64,000 bases of DNA from the NCBI RefSeq assembly GCF_016804325.1, contig NZ_CP043627.1, positions 354,001 through 418,000 of the forward strand, in the 5' to 3' direction. This document shows, piece after piece, positions 37,369-46,814 of this stretch (within the stretch, counting starts at the first letter, position 1; each line of letters opens with the position of its first letter). The translations under genes and the position numbers were made by a program. The notes below the pieces were generated by a model, which was not told where the DNA came from, ran no database searches, and saw only the letters and a list, made by a program, of their open reading frames with translations. Source of the DNA: Methylobacterium aquaticum (lineage in GTDB: Bacteria > Pseudomonadota > Alphaproteobacteria > Rhizobiales > Beijerinckiaceae).

Positions 37369-37620
37369 CGGTGCATGATCCCGGAACGACCAGGAGGGTG
37401 TCGCCACGGCTGGGCCAGTCGACCGGGCTCGGAAACGGCCGGGGTCTTTGGTCCAGGCCCGGCACGAAGGCCGGCACATGCGCCCTTTAGCGGAACCGTG
37501 GTCCTGGGTGACTTCGGCGCATCCGTCGTCGCGGTCCGCTCGCGCCATGTCGCGACCGCTCCCGGGTTCAGGCCGTCGGGGCGGCGACGTCGCGAACGAC
37601 GGTGTGCCGACGGCCGGTGG
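37369..37620. other. Intergenic remainder between deaminase and efeB
   Basis: Convergent gap. No gene, hairpin or repeat recognised beyond the family 3 element immediately before it. Confidence 0.35.
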
Positions 37621-38892
37621 TTATGCCCCGACCAGCAGCCCCTGCCCCAGGAATCCACCCGTCTCCGGCAGGCCCGGCAGGGCATAGAAATACCCGCCGC
37701 CGACGGGCTTGATGTATTCCTCCAGCGGCTCGCCGTTGAGCCGGTTCTGCACCGCCACGAAGCCGGCATCGAGGTCGGCCTGGTAGCAGACGAAGATCAG
37801 GCCCATGTCGAGCTGGCCCGACGGGGTGATCCCGGCCGAGTAGTTGTAGCCGCGGCGCAGGATCAGGCTGGAGGCGGTCTCCGGTGTGCGCGGGTTGGCG
37901 AGCCGGATATGGGCGTCCATCGGCGTGCGGGTGCCGGCGGGGTCGGCGGCGTAGTCCGGCAGGGCGTGCTCGTCGCTCGCGCCCAGGGGCGCGCCGCTGT
38001 CCTTGTGGCGGCCGAAGATCCGCTCCTGCTCGCGCAGGGGCGTGCGGTCCCAGCGCTCGACGAAGTTCCGGATGATCCGCACCACCTGGTAGGAGCCGCC
38101 CGCCGCCCAGCTCGGTTCCCCGCTGCCCGGCTGCACCCAGACCTGGCGGCGCATGAGGGCGTCGTCGCGGGCGTCGAGGTTGGCGGTGCCGTCCTTGAAG
38201 CCGAGGAAGTTGCGCACCGTGTCCTGCCCCTGGCGCTTGACGACGTGGGGCGGCAGCATGCCCTCCAGCTTCCAGCGCAGGGAGACCAGACCCGGCGTGT
38301 GGCGGATCACGTCGCGCAGGGCGTGCAGGGTGGTCTCTGCGGTATTGGCGCAGAATTGCAGCAGCAGGTCGCCGTGGCAGAGCTTGCCGTCGAGGGAATC
38401 GTTGGGGAAGCGATCCATCGGCCGCAGGTGCCGGGGCGCCGCGCCCGCGAGGCCGTAGCGGTCGTCGAACAGGCTGGCGCCGACGGCGAGCGTGGCGGTG
38501 AGGTTGTCGGGCAGCACCCGCGGCCCGAGGATGCCGGAATCGGCCGGCGGCAGGCGCGGGTCGAGGACCGGCACCGGCCCGCCCTCGGTCAGGAAGGCGA
38601 AGCGCTCGGTCAGGATCCGGAACAGCTTGGCGAGTTCGCCGCGATCCTCGGCCAGCACGTCGAGGGCGACGAACAGCGCGGCGGCCGGCTGGGCCGTGAC
38701 GATGCCGGCCTGATGGGCCCCAAGGAACGGCTGGCGGTCGAGGGTGCCGTCGCTGGCGGCCGAGGGCGTCGCGTCGGCGGCGTGGACCGGCGTCGGCGCC
38801 ACGGCCAAGGCGCCGCCGGCGGCCGCACCGGTGCCGGCGGCGAGCCCGCGCAGCAGGGCGCGGCGGGAGGTCGAGAACGGGCAGGAGGCCAT
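37621..38892 (-). CDS. efeB: Dye-decolorising-type peroxidase EfeB, Tat-exported
   Basis: 423-residue DyP-type heme peroxidase. The twin-arginine signal is [20 protein letters not shown]. The DyP signature GFKDGTANL (GxxDG) with the distal Asp is near residue 220, and the distal Arg/proximal His region follows in the C-terminal half ([19 protein letters not shown]). It acts in the periplasm in the EfeUOB iron uptake system, where it is thought to oxidise ferrous iron or release heme iron. Last gene of efeU-efeO-efeB, with 10 bases between efeO and efeB. Confidence 0.94.
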   Translation of the reverse strand: MASCPFSTSRRALLRGLAAGTGAAAGGALAVAPTPVHAADATPSAASDGTLDRQPFLGAHQAGIVTAQPAAALFVALDVLAEDRGELAKLFRILTERFAFLTEGGPVPVLDPRLPPADSGILGPRVLPDNLTATLAVGASLFDDRYGLAGAAPRHLRPMDRFPNDSLDGKLCHGDLLLQFCANTAETTLHALRDVIRHTPGLVSLRWKLEGMLPPHVVKRQGQDTVRNFLGFKDGTANLDARDDALMRRQVWVQPGSGEPSWAAGGSYQVVRIIRNFVERWDRTPLREQERIFGRHKDSGAPLGASDEHALPDYAADPAGTRTPMDAHIRLANPRTPETASSLILRRGYNYSAGITPSGQLDMGLIFVCYQADLDAGFVAVQNRLNGEPLEEYIKPVGGGYFYALPGLPETGGFLGQGLLVGA

Positions 38893-38902
38893 GGGGCTCG
38901 CC

Positions 38903-40015
38903 TCAATCCAGGCCGAGCTTGCCGCGCAGGGTCGAGAGGTCCTCGGCCAGCACGGTGATCGGTCGCTTGAGGGCGTTGCGGTCGCGGTCGCTCAGGGAGT
39001 CGTAGGGTGCAAAGCCCCCGTCTCCGGTCCGGTACTTCGCCAGCAGCGTCTCGACGCGCGAAAAGTTCGTCTCGGTGCGGGCGACGAGGTCGGGATCGCG
39101 GGTCGCCACCAGCGGACGCAGGAGGTCGAAGATCTTGCGCGAGCCCTCGACATTGGCGTGGAAGTCCCACAGGTCGGTGCGGCTGTAGCGGTCCTCCTCG
39201 CCGGAGATCTTGGTCGCCGCGACCTCCTCGATCAAGCCGGCGGCGCCGCCCACCATCTTGGCTGGCGGGATGGTGAGGTCCGCGATGCGACGCTTCAGCT
39301 CGGTGGCGTCGGCCAGGAGCCGGTCGGCATGGGCGCCCAGGCCCTCGGTGCTGTTGTCGGCCCACAATCCCTTCTCGAGGCGGTGGAAGCCGATGAAGCC
39401 CGGATCGGCGTCCTTCCTCTCGAAGTCGTCGGCCCGCACGTCCATGCTCTTGTCGAGGTCGTTGAAGAGGGACGCCACCGGCTCGATCCGCTCGTAATGG
39501 CGGCGGGCTTGCGGGTAGAGGGCCTTGGCCTCGGCGATCCGGTCGGCCTTCACCGCCGCGACGAAGGCGGCGGTCTGTCCGTGGAAGGCCTCGACCTCGG
39601 CCATCACGTAGAGCTTGTAGGCGGCGAGCGGGCCGACGAGGGCCATCGGGTCGGGGGCGCCGGGTGCGGCGGCCGTCGCCGCGGTCACCGTCAGGGTGCC
39701 CTTCGGGTTGCTGAGCAGCCCGCAGGTCATCTCGTAGGAACCGGGCTGGAGCGTCGCCGAGAGCGACTGCACGAAGCCCGGGATGATGTTCTCCCGCTCC
39801 TCGACGATCATCGTGCCCTGGAGGATCTCCCATTCCAGGACGCGGCGGCTCTTGTTGCTGATCTTGAACACCGACTTGCCGGCCGGGACCGTGAGGGCGG
39901 CGGGCTCGCAGCCCTTGTCGGTCACCGTCACGGCGACGGGGTCGGGCGCTTGCGCCGAGGCGGACCCGGCGGAGAGCAGGAATGCGGCGGCGAGGGCGGG
40001 CCAGCGGGCGGTCAT
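38903..40015 (-). CDS. efeO: Iron uptake protein EfeO (cupredoxin + M75 domain)
   Basis: 370-residue periplasmic protein. Signal peptide [20 protein letters not shown] ends AQA. A cupredoxin-like domain at about 25-120 contains [20 protein letters not shown] and [13 protein letters not shown]. The M75 peptidase/imelysin-like helical domain fills about 135-365 with the metal motif FHRLEKGLW (HxxE). It binds ferrous/ferric iron for delivery to EfeU. Sits between efeU (21 bases) and efeB (10 bases) in one operon. Confidence 0.94.
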   Translation of the reverse strand: MTARWPALAAAFLLSAGSASAQAPDPVAVTVTDKGCEPAALTVPAGKSVFKISNKSRRVLEWEILQGTMIVEERENIIPGFVQSLSATLQPGSYEMTCGLLSNPKGTLTVTAATAAAPGAPDPMALVGPLAAYKLYVMAEVEAFHGQTAAFVAAVKADRIAEAKALYPQARRHYERIEPVASLFNDLDKSMDVRADDFERKDADPGFIGFHRLEKGLWADNSTEGLGAHADRLLADATELKRRIADLTIPPAKMVGGAAGLIEEVAATKISGEEDRYSRTDLWDFHANVEGSRKIFDLLRPLVATRDPDLVARTETNFSRVETLLAKYRTGDGGFAPYDSLSDRDRNALKRPITVLAEDLSTLRGKLGLD

Positions 40016-40036
40016 CGGAACTGTCCTCGGCGCCGA

Positions 40037-40870
40037 TCAGGCGTGGCGCGGCTGGGGAGCGGAGGCCGGCCGGGCGCCCGCCAGGAAGGCCCACAGGGCC
40101 GGGACCAGGAAGCCGAGATAGACCAGCACCTCGCCCCAGGCCGGCGCCTCCTGGTAGCCGAAGAGGCCGGTGAGCAGGGTGCCCAGCACCGTATCGGCCG
40201 GCAGGATGGGACCGAGGTCGAAGGCGGTGGCCTGGAGGTGGTTCCAGAGGCCGGCCTCGTGGAAGGCCTTGAGCGCGCCGGCGAGCAGGCCCGCGGCGAC
40301 GAACAGGATAAACACCCCGGTCCAGCGGAAGAAGCGGCGCAGGTCGATGCGCACCGCCCCCTTGGCCAGCGCGATGCCGATGACGACCGACAGGGCGATG
40401 CCGAGCACCGCGCCGACCGGCACGCCCCAGCCGACATCCTGCTGCACGGTCGCGAGGAGGAAGAACACCGATTCGAGGCCCTCGCGGCCGACCGCCAGGA
40501 AGGCCATCACGGCCAGCGCGAACCCGCTCCTGCCCTTGCGTTCGAACGCGTGGTCGACGGCGCCGTGCAGCTCGGCCCGCACCGAGCGGGCGGCCTTGCG
40601 CATCCAGAACACCATCGTGCACAGCATGCCGGCGGCGAGCAGCGCGATCACACCCTCCGCCAGTTCCTGCTGCTTCTGCGGGAACTCGGCGCCGATCGCC
40701 TGCAACCCGAGGCCGAGCGCCAGGCAGAGCGCGGCGGCGAGCACGACGCCGCCCCACACGGCCGGCATCCAGGCCCGCCGCCCGGTCTGGGCGAGGTAGC
40801 CGGCGATGATGCCGACGATCAGGGCCGCCTCGATCCCCTCGCGCAGCATGATCAGGAACGCAATCAGCAC
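40037..40870 (-). CDS. efeU: Iron permease EfeU (FTR1 family)
   Basis: 277-residue inner-membrane iron permease with about seven membrane segments. The two REGxE iron-binding motifs are MLREGIEAALIVG at the N-terminus and GREGLESVFFLLA near residue 140. GTG 40870 is chosen because it starts VLIAFLIMLREGIEAA as in family members and has GGAAAG upstream; the frame also opens at ATG 40933, which would add a 21-residue Arg/Lys-rich leader. First gene of the efeUOB operon. Iron-responsive control is expected but no clear Fur, Irr or RirA box was identified. Confidence 0.9.
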   Translation of the reverse strand: MLIAFLIMLREGIEAALIVGIIAGYLAQTGRRAWMPAVWGGVVLAAALCLALGLGLQAIGAEFPQKQQELAEGVIALLAAGMLCTMVFWMRKAARSVRAELHGAVDHAFERKGRSGFALAVMAFLAVGREGLESVFFLLATVQQDVGWGVPVGAVLGIALSVVIGIALAKGAVRIDLRRFFRWTGVFILFVAAGLLAGALKAFHEAGLWNHLQATAFDLGPILPADTVLGTLLTGLFGYQEAPAWGEVLVYLGFLVPALWAFLAGARPASAPQPRHA

Positions 40871-41195
40871 GGGCGTCTTTCCGGAAGCTTTACGAACGAA
40901 GCCGCGGTTTAATCCAAAAACTGCCGGCGTCATAGCGCTGCCTCGCGCTTCTTCTTTATAATAACTTGAAACTGGCGCGCTTTCATCGGCGTGCGCGAAG
41001 GAGCGATGACCGGTCCGCCGAGGGCGGCCTTTCTCAGATTCGCCGCTTTTTCCGCTTAGGTCCGAGCCTGCCGGCCGCGACGGTCGGTCTCGTTAACCGT
41101 GCGGATGCCGGCTCGGCGCATGATCGGACAGGCCTCGGCCCGCCCGCCGCATGTCCCGGGGCGGCCGCACCCCTCTCGAGCGTGCTGCCCCGACG
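40871..41195. other. Divergent promoter region of efeU and kpsT
   Basis: About 325 bases. Bases 40945-40975 (GCGCTTCTTCTTTATAATAA and CTTGAAACTGGCGC) are strikingly AT-rich for this genome and the likeliest promoter. GTTAACCGTGCGGATGCC at 41092-41109 lies nearer to kpsT. No RNA structure recognised. Confidence 0.5.
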
Positions 41196-41848
41196 ATGAT
41201 CCGCCTCGACAACGTCACCAAGATCTACAAGACGGACGGATACCGCCGCACCATCCTCGACCAGGCGTCGATGACCCTGAAGCCCGGGTGAGCTACGGCA
41301 TCCTGGGCATCAACGGCGCCGGCAAGTCGACCACCCTGCGGCTGCTCGCCGGCTGCGAGCTGCCGACCAAGGGCCGGGTGATCCGCACCACGCGCATCTC
41401 CTGGCCGCTCGGCTTCGGCGGCGGCTTCCACCCGTTCATGACCGGGCGCGAGAACGTGATCTTCGTCGCCCGCATCCACGGCGAGGACCCGCGCCGGGTG
41501 CTGGCCTTCGTGGAGGATTTCGCCGAGCTCGGCGACTACATGAACGTGCCGATCCGCAACTACTCCTCGGGCATGGGCGCGCGGCTGGCCTTCGGCATGA
41601 GCATGGCGATCCCGTTCGACTGCTACATCGTCGACGAGATCACCGGCGTCGGCGACGCGCGCTTCGCCAAGCGCTGCGAGGAGGTCTGGAGCCAGCGGCG
41701 CGCCAACGCCGACATCATCATGTGCTCCCACTCGATGGACACGATCCGGGACTACGCCCAGCAGGGGATCGTGCTGGCGAACGGCCGCGCCGTGATCTAT
41801 TCCGACATCAACGACGCGATCGAGGTCTATCAGCGACTCAACCAGTGA
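41196..41848 (+). pseudogene. KpsT-like polysaccharide export ABC ATPase, frameshifted
   Basis: ATP-binding subunit of a capsule/polysaccharide exporter, about 217 residues when repaired. The first part (MIRLDNVTKIYKTDGYRRTI, to LKPG) starts at ATG 41196; the rest (VSYGILGINGAGKSTTLRLL with Walker A, YSSGMGARLAFG signature, CYIVDEITGVGD Walker B, CSHSMDTIRD H-loop) is in another frame. CCCGGGTGAGC at 41283-41291 needs one more G (CCCGGGGTGAGC). This is a single-base defect, likely a sequencing error. A KpsE-like gene follows; no KpsM permease is in the window. Confidence 0.88.
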
Positions 41849-41939
41849 GCGCCGCGCCCTCCCGCCCTCCCCACTCCGACATCCCTGCCGGCCGGCGCGT
41901 CCCGCGCCCCGGCTCCGCCCGCAGCCGGAACCTCCCGTC

Positions 41940-43181
41940 ATGACGATCGATGCCCGCAACCCGGAAGGCAAGGCTCTCAGCCCCGCCGACCGCTCCCGGC
42001 TGATCGGCGAGGCCCTGCGGCAGGCGGCCCGGGTGTCGCGGTTCTCGAACCCGAACAAGTCGAGCATCCGGACGATCCGGGCGCAAAGGCGCCGGGACAT
42101 CGTCACCCCGCTGCTGTTCCTGTTCCTGTTCGTGATCCCGTCGGTGAGCAGCGCCGTGTTCTTCGGCCTCTACCTGTCGGACCGCTACGTGACCGAGGCG
42201 CGCTTCGCCCTGCGGCCGGCGATCGGCGGCGCGGAGAAGGCGACGCCGGACTCGGTCGGCACCACCTCGAGCCTTCCGGCCCAGATGATCGCCCAGGACT
42301 CGATGATCATCGGCGAGTACATCAAGAGCCGGACGATGGTCGAGACGCTCCAGCGCACCCTGCCGCTGCGGCAGATGTTCTCCCGCGACGACATCGACCG
42401 TTACTCCCGCTTCGATCCCGAGAAGCCGATCGAGAAGCTCGTCCGCTACTGGGGCGAGCGGGTGAAGGTGAACGTCGAGACGTCCGGACTGATCGAGGTC
42501 ACGGTCAACGCCTTCGATCCGGACGATTCCATGACGCTGAACCGGGCCGTGCTGGCCGAGAGCGAGCGGCTGGTGAACCAGCTCACGGAGCGGGCCCGCA
42601 CCGACGCCCTGGCGGAGAGCGAGCGCGAGATGAAGCGGGCCGAGGCGCGCCTGACCAAGGTGATGCTCGCCGTGCGCGACCTGCGCAACCGCGACGGCGT
42701 GCTCGACGCCCAGAAGTCCAACGACACCAACCTGAAGATGATCGCCGAGATCCGCACCCAGCGGATCAACCTGGCGGTCAAGCTCAGCCTGCTCCAGCGC
42801 GACCTGCGCGACGACAGCCGCAGCATCCAGGATCTCAAGGCGCAGATCGCCCAGCTCGACGAGACCATCGCCCGCATTGAGCGCGAGGCGGCCAACCAGG
42901 ATCCGGAGCAGCGCCGGGTGCTCTCGGCCACGCTGACCAAGTTCGAGGAGCTCGAGGCCGAGCGCAAGAGCGCCGAGAAATACTACTCCGCGACGATCGC
43001 GGCGCGGGAGCGCTCGCGGATGATCGCCGACCGGCAGATCGAGTTCTTCAGCATGATCGTCGAGCCGGTGCGGGCGGAATCGTCCCAGCAGCCGCGGCGC
43101 CTGCTCTACATCACCATCGCGATCGCCGTCTCGGCCCTGGCCTTCGGCCTCTCGGTGCTGATGCGCAAGGTCCTCGCCTGA
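41940..43181 (+). CDS. KpsE-like capsule polysaccharide export inner-membrane protein
   Basis: 413-residue polysaccharide co-polymerase-type protein. A cytoplasmic basic N-terminus (RTIRAQRRRDIVTPLLF) leads into membrane segment 1 (about residues 58-80). A long periplasmic region with coiled-coil (residues about 225-330: MKRAEARLTKVMLAVRDLRN, LKAQIAQLDETIARIEREA) follows, then FFSMIVEPVRAESSQQPRRL and a C-terminal membrane segment (about 388-408). It bridges the KpsMT exporter to the outer-membrane channel in group 2 capsule systems. It directly follows the kpsT-like gene. Confidence 0.9.
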   Translation: MTIDARNPEGKALSPADRSRLIGEALRQAARVSRFSNPNKSSIRTIRAQRRRDIVTPLLFLFLFVIPSVSSAVFFGLYLSDRYVTEARFALRPAIGGAEKATPDSVGTTSSLPAQMIAQDSMIIGEYIKSRTMVETLQRTLPLRQMFSRDDIDRYSRFDPEKPIEKLVRYWGERVKVNVETSGLIEVTVNAFDPDDSMTLNRAVLAESERLVNQLTERARTDALAESEREMKRAEARLTKVMLAVRDLRNRDGVLDAQKSNDTNLKMIAEIRTQRINLAVKLSLLQRDLRDDSRSIQDLKAQIAQLDETIARIEREAANQDPEQRRVLSATLTKFEELEAERKSAEKYYSATIAARERSRMIADRQIEFFSMIVEPVRAESSQQPRRLLYITIAIAVSALAFGLSVLMRKVLA

Positions 43182-43251
43182 TCCCGTCGGCCTGATTCCT
43201 CGCCGGACTCCCCTCGAAGGCGCGCGCCGCGGGCGGGCGCACGGAACCACC

Positions 43252-44478
43252 ATGCTCTCCCCCGCGCCGTCCGGCTGGACGCTCTTCCGCAACCGCGACT
43301 TCCGGCTCTTCGGCGGCGCCCGCTTCCTCACCGGGCTGGCCTACCAGATGCAGGCGGTGGCGGTGGGCTGGTTCGTCTACGACCTCACCCGCAGCGCCCT
43401 GGCGCTCGGCTTCGTCGGGCTGGCGAGCTTCGCCCCGGCGATGCTGGGCGCGCTCGTCACCGGCCACGTCGCCGACACCTACGACCGGCGCCGGATCGCC
43501 GCCCTCTCCTACGGATTGCTGGCGCTGGCGGGCCTGGGCCTGACGGCGCTGGCGGCCTCCCGTGCCACGCCGGTCTGGCCGGTCTACGCCCTGATGGTGC
43601 TGGTGGGCATCGCCCGCGCCTTCGCCAACCCGGCGAGCCAGGCGCTCCTGCCGACCCTGGTGCCGCGCGAGCTTTTCGGCAGCGCCATCGCGCTCAATTC
43701 CTCGCTCTGGCAGAGCGCGTCGGTCACCGGCCCGGCCTTCGGCGGCCTGCTCTACGCGCTGGGACCGGCCGTCGTGTTCGGTCTCGCCGCCGCCTGCTTC
43801 GCGCTGGCGGCGATCAGCATCGTCCGCATCCGGCCGCGGCCGTCGGCCGTCACCACCCGGCCGGCGGTGACCTGGAGCACCCTGCTCGCGGGCCTGACCT
43901 ATATCCGCTCGCAGCCGGTGGTGCTCGGGGCCATCACCCTCGACCTCGTGGCGGTGCTGCTCGGCGGCGCCACCGCGTTGCTGCCGATCTTCGCCCAGGA
44001 GGTGCTGTTCGTCGGCCCCCTCGGCCTCGGGCTCCTGCGCAGCATGCCGGCGCTCGGCTCGGTCCTGATGGCGATCTTCCTCGCCCACCGGCCGCTGACC
44101 CGCGGCGTCGGCCCGCGGCTCCTCATCGCCGTCGGGGTGTTCGGCCTCGCCACGATCGGCTTCGGCCTCTCGACCTCCCTGCCGCTCTCGATGGCCTGCC
44201 TGTTCGTCACGGGGGCGGCCGACATGGTCAGCGTCTACGTCCGCCAGAGCCTCGTGCAGGGCGAGACGCCGGACGCGATGCGCGGCCGGGTCGCGGCGGT
44301 CAACACCGTGTTCATCGGCGCCTCGAACGAGCTCGGCGAGTTCGAATCCGGCACGCTCGCCGCCTTCATCGGGGCGGTGCCGGCGGTGGTGGTGGGCGGC
44401 GTCGCGACGCTGGCCGTGGCGGCCTTGTGGGGCCGGCTGTTCCCGGCGCTCCGGCGGCGCGACCATCTGATCACGTGA
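43252..44478 (+). CDS. MFS transporter (EntS-like)
   Basis: 408-residue major facilitator with about 12 hydrophobic segments, no signal peptide. It starts LFRNRDFRLFGGARFLTGLA as in EntS/MFS_3 exporters, and the conserved intracellular loop between helices 2 and 3 is GHVADTYDRRRIAAL. Closest by eye to exporters of siderophores or drugs; substrate unknown. It lies 70 bases after kpsE on the same strand, possibly cotranscribed. Confidence 0.9.
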   Translation: MLSPAPSGWTLFRNRDFRLFGGARFLTGLAYQMQAVAVGWFVYDLTRSALALGFVGLASFAPAMLGALVTGHVADTYDRRRIAALSYGLLALAGLGLTALAASRATPVWPVYALMVLVGIARAFANPASQALLPTLVPRELFGSAIALNSSLWQSASVTGPAFGGLLYALGPAVVFGLAAACFALAAISIVRIRPRPSAVTTRPAVTWSTLLAGLTYIRSQPVVLGAITLDLVAVLLGGATALLPIFAQEVLFVGPLGLGLLRSMPALGSVLMAIFLAHRPLTRGVGPRLLIAVGVFGLATIGFGLSTSLPLSMACLFVTGAADMVSVYVRQSLVQGETPDAMRGRVAAVNTVFIGASNELGEFESGTLAAFIGAVPAVVVGGVATLAVAALWGRLFPALRRRDHLIT

Positions 44479-44580
44479 GGCCTGTGCCGGGTCCAGGGTC
44501 GCGATCTACTTCAGCTCGGGGCATGCGATGGGCCGCTTGCGACCCTGTCACGACCGATCGCGAGCGTTCAGCCGCTCGCC

Positions 44581-45174
44581 CTAACGGTCACTCGCTGAGG
44601 GCACGATGTCGCGCCAGCCATGCTCCAGCACCCATGCCGAGCCGTCGAAGGCGAAGAAACAGCCGCCCCCGGCGACCGGCTGATCCCGGTCCCGCGAGAT
44701 GGGCGCGCCCAGCAGGTCGCACAGAAGCAGCGTGCCGACCCCGCCATGCGAAACGATGCACACGTCGCCGACCCGGTCGCCATGGGCGGCGATGCAATCC
44801 CGCACCGCCGCCTTGATCCGCGCCTGCGCATCCACCGCCCGCTCCCAGCCAAGAACGCTCGTCTCCGGCTCGGCGAAGAAGCGATCCACGATCTCCCAAA
44901 AGCGCGGCGGCGCGACGTAGCCGGTCGCGGAGCGGTCGTTCTCTCCCAGCCGCGGGTCGATCGTGACGGGGCACCCGTGTCGCTCGTGCAGCATATCGGC
45001 TCCGTCTCGCGCCTTGCGCTCGCTGCTGACGAAGACATGGCCGATGCTCGCCGCCTCGGGTCGGGCGCAGAAAGCCGCCATGCGCTCGCGGCCTCGTGCC
45101 GACAGGCCCCAGTCGGGCACCGGGACAGCCGGGTCGATCGTGACCTCGGGATGGGTGACGAGAAGAACTCTCAT
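44581..45174 (-). CDS. Histidine phosphatase superfamily protein, altered RHG motif
   Basis: About 197 residues. The fold signature is present but the usual N-terminal RHG is replaced: MRVLLVTHPEVTIDPAVPVP keeps the catalytic His but has Thr for Arg and Pro for Gly. Other motifs are VFVSSERKARDGADML (second Arg), DPRLGENDRS, and the second histidine in IVSHGGVGTLLL. Phosphatase or mutase activity is plausible but may be altered. Start uncertain between ATG 45174 and ATG 45186; AGGAG lies 13 or 1 bases away respectively. Isolated gene. Confidence 0.82.
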   Translation of the reverse strand: MRVLLVTHPEVTIDPAVPVPDWGLSARGRERMAAFCARPEAASIGHVFVSSERKARDGADMLHERHGCPVTIDPRLGENDRSATGYVAPPRFWEIVDRFFAEPETSVLGWERAVDAQARIKAAVRDCIAAHGDRVGDVCIVSHGGVGTLLLCDLLGAPISRDRDQPVAGGGCFFAFDGSAWVLEHGWRDIVPSASDR

Positions 45175-45305
45175 GCCGGGTGCCATGCTCCTGAAAGACC
45201 GGCGACGTCCGGCATGCTCACATCCTGCCTTGAAAGCCGAAAGGCGGAAAAACCCCCTCGGCAGCCCTCCATCCGGTCAGGCTGCTCGGCTTCAGCGCAT
45301 GGTTC

Positions 45306-46730
45306 TCAGGCTCCGCTTGCCGGATGCCACGACAGCACCCGCCCCGCCCGTTCCCGCACCGGCGCCCCGTCCCGCCGGCAATCCGCCACCGCGGCGCGAG
45401 CGGCATCCACCGCCAGGATCAGCGCGCTCATCGTGCGCGCGTCGGTGTCGTTGGCGCGCGCATGGCGCACCACGTCGATGACGAGGCCGTCGATCTCGAC
45501 CGCCAGGGCCTCCAGGGCGGCCGGATCCTGCGTCGCCCGCGCCTCGATCAGGATGGCGAGCAGCCGGTCGAGGACGGCGTCGATGCGGGCGCGCTGCTCG
45601 CGGGCGAAGCGCTGGCCGAGCCAGGCCACTGCCGAGCCGAGGCCGCCGCCGAAGAACGCCACCAGGTAGACCCAGTCCTCGTAGCGTTGCAGGAACGTCT
45701 GCTGCTCGCGCTCGTAATAGTCGACCGCGCCGGGATGGATCGGCAGGCGGGCGCTGGTCGCCTCGGCGGCGCTGTCAAAATCCGGTGCCTTCATCAGGTT
45801 GGCGGTCGGTACCATCGCGGCGAGCCGCGAGCGCAGCTCGAACAGGTGCTGGGTCACGCTGGCGGCGGTATCCCGGCTCAAGGACGCGCGGGCCATCAGG
45901 CGGTAGGAGGCGCCGACGGTCTTCACCTCGTCGTCCGGCCGCTTCGGGCGGCCCCCGAAGGTGCCGGCCGCGATGGTCACGGCCTGCAATTCCGGCAGGC
46001 GCTGCACGATCGCCTCGCCGTCGGGAATCGCCACGATCGTCGCGCCGTGACTGGCCGAGGCCGCCTCCACCGCCTGCACCACCCGGCCGGCGGGCTTGGA
46101 GGACGGGGCCGCGATCACCGCGGCGGCGTCGATCCGGTGCTCGGCGAGCGCGGCGGCCACCTCGGAGGCCCGCATCGGCACCACCGCGACGCTGCCGGCG
46201 GCGGCCGGAAGCGCACCTGCCGGATCGGCCGGAGCCGGCGCCGAACCGGCGGGGGCCGGCGTCAGGGCGTAATAGGCGAGCAGGCTCGTGACCAGAGGCT
46301 GGTCGGCGCCGTGATGGGCGACGAGGCCGAGCCGCTTGCCGGCGAGATCGGAAAACGTCTGGATGCCGGAATCCGGCGGGGCGGCCACGATCAGCGCCTC
46401 GTCGTGCAGAACCGCCAGCGTCAGGCCGTTCTCCGGCAGGCGCACGTCGGGCCGCACCACCGCGAGGTCGGCCCGGCCGCTCTGGAGCGCCGCGGCGCTG
46501 TCGCGCACGTCGTCGTACGAAACGACCTCGAGGCGTATATCCTCGCGGGCGCGGGCAAGCGCGTCGGCATAGGCCTGGATCAGGTGGGTCTCGACCCGGT
46601 CGCGGGGGCCGACCGCGACCCGCAGGGTGGTCGGCCGCGACAGGTAGAGCACCACGCCGGCCACCGCCCCCAGGGCGAGGGCGACCAGGAGGAAGAAGGA
46701 TTCACGCTTGTGCAGAAACGCCGGCATCAC
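45306..46730 (-). CDS. TAXI-type solute-binding protein with C-terminal membrane segment
   Basis: 474 residues. N-terminal membrane anchor (FFLLVALALGAVAGVVLYLS). Residues about 35-315 form a TAXI/TRAP-type periplasmic binding domain (LRVAVGPRDRVETHLIQAYA, DLAGKRLGLVAHHGADQPLV, DDEVKTVGASYRLMARASLS, IHPGAVDYYERE). A second membrane segment follows near 350-370 (WVYLVAFFGGGLGSAVAWLG), and a helical cytoplasmic tail. No TRAP permease genes are adjacent, so a sensing or anchoring role rather than transport is possible. Divergent from recX. Confidence 0.87.
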   Translation of the reverse strand: MMPAFLHKRESFFLLVALALGAVAGVVLYLSRPTTLRVAVGPRDRVETHLIQAYADALARAREDIRLEVVSYDDVRDSAAALQSGRADLAVVRPDVRLPENGLTLAVLHDEALIVAAPPDSGIQTFSDLAGKRLGLVAHHGADQPLVTSLLAYYALTPAPAGSAPAPADPAGALPAAAGSVAVVPMRASEVAAALAEHRIDAAAVIAAPSSKPAGRVVQAVEAASASHGATIVAIPDGEAIVQRLPELQAVTIAAGTFGGRPKRPDDEVKTVGASYRLMARASLSRDTAASVTQHLFELRSRLAAMVPTANLMKAPDFDSAAEATSARLPIHPGAVDYYEREQQTFLQRYEDWVYLVAFFGGGLGSAVAWLGQRFAREQRARIDAVLDRLLAILIEARATQDPAALEALAVEIDGLVIDVVRHARANDTDARTMSALILAVDAARAAVADCRRDGAPVRERAGRVLSWHPASGA

Positions 46731-46814
46731 CCCTCGCGCGGGCCCGGGACGGAGGCCCCCGCCGGGACGGAGGCGATCCGGGCCGGGGCCGATGAACCCG
46801 GCCGCGATGGCGGA

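Noticed and set aside
40871..41195. Fur, Irr or RirA operator before efeU
   Set aside because: The region is AT-rich, but no dyad matching a known iron box was seen; a motif scan would be needed.
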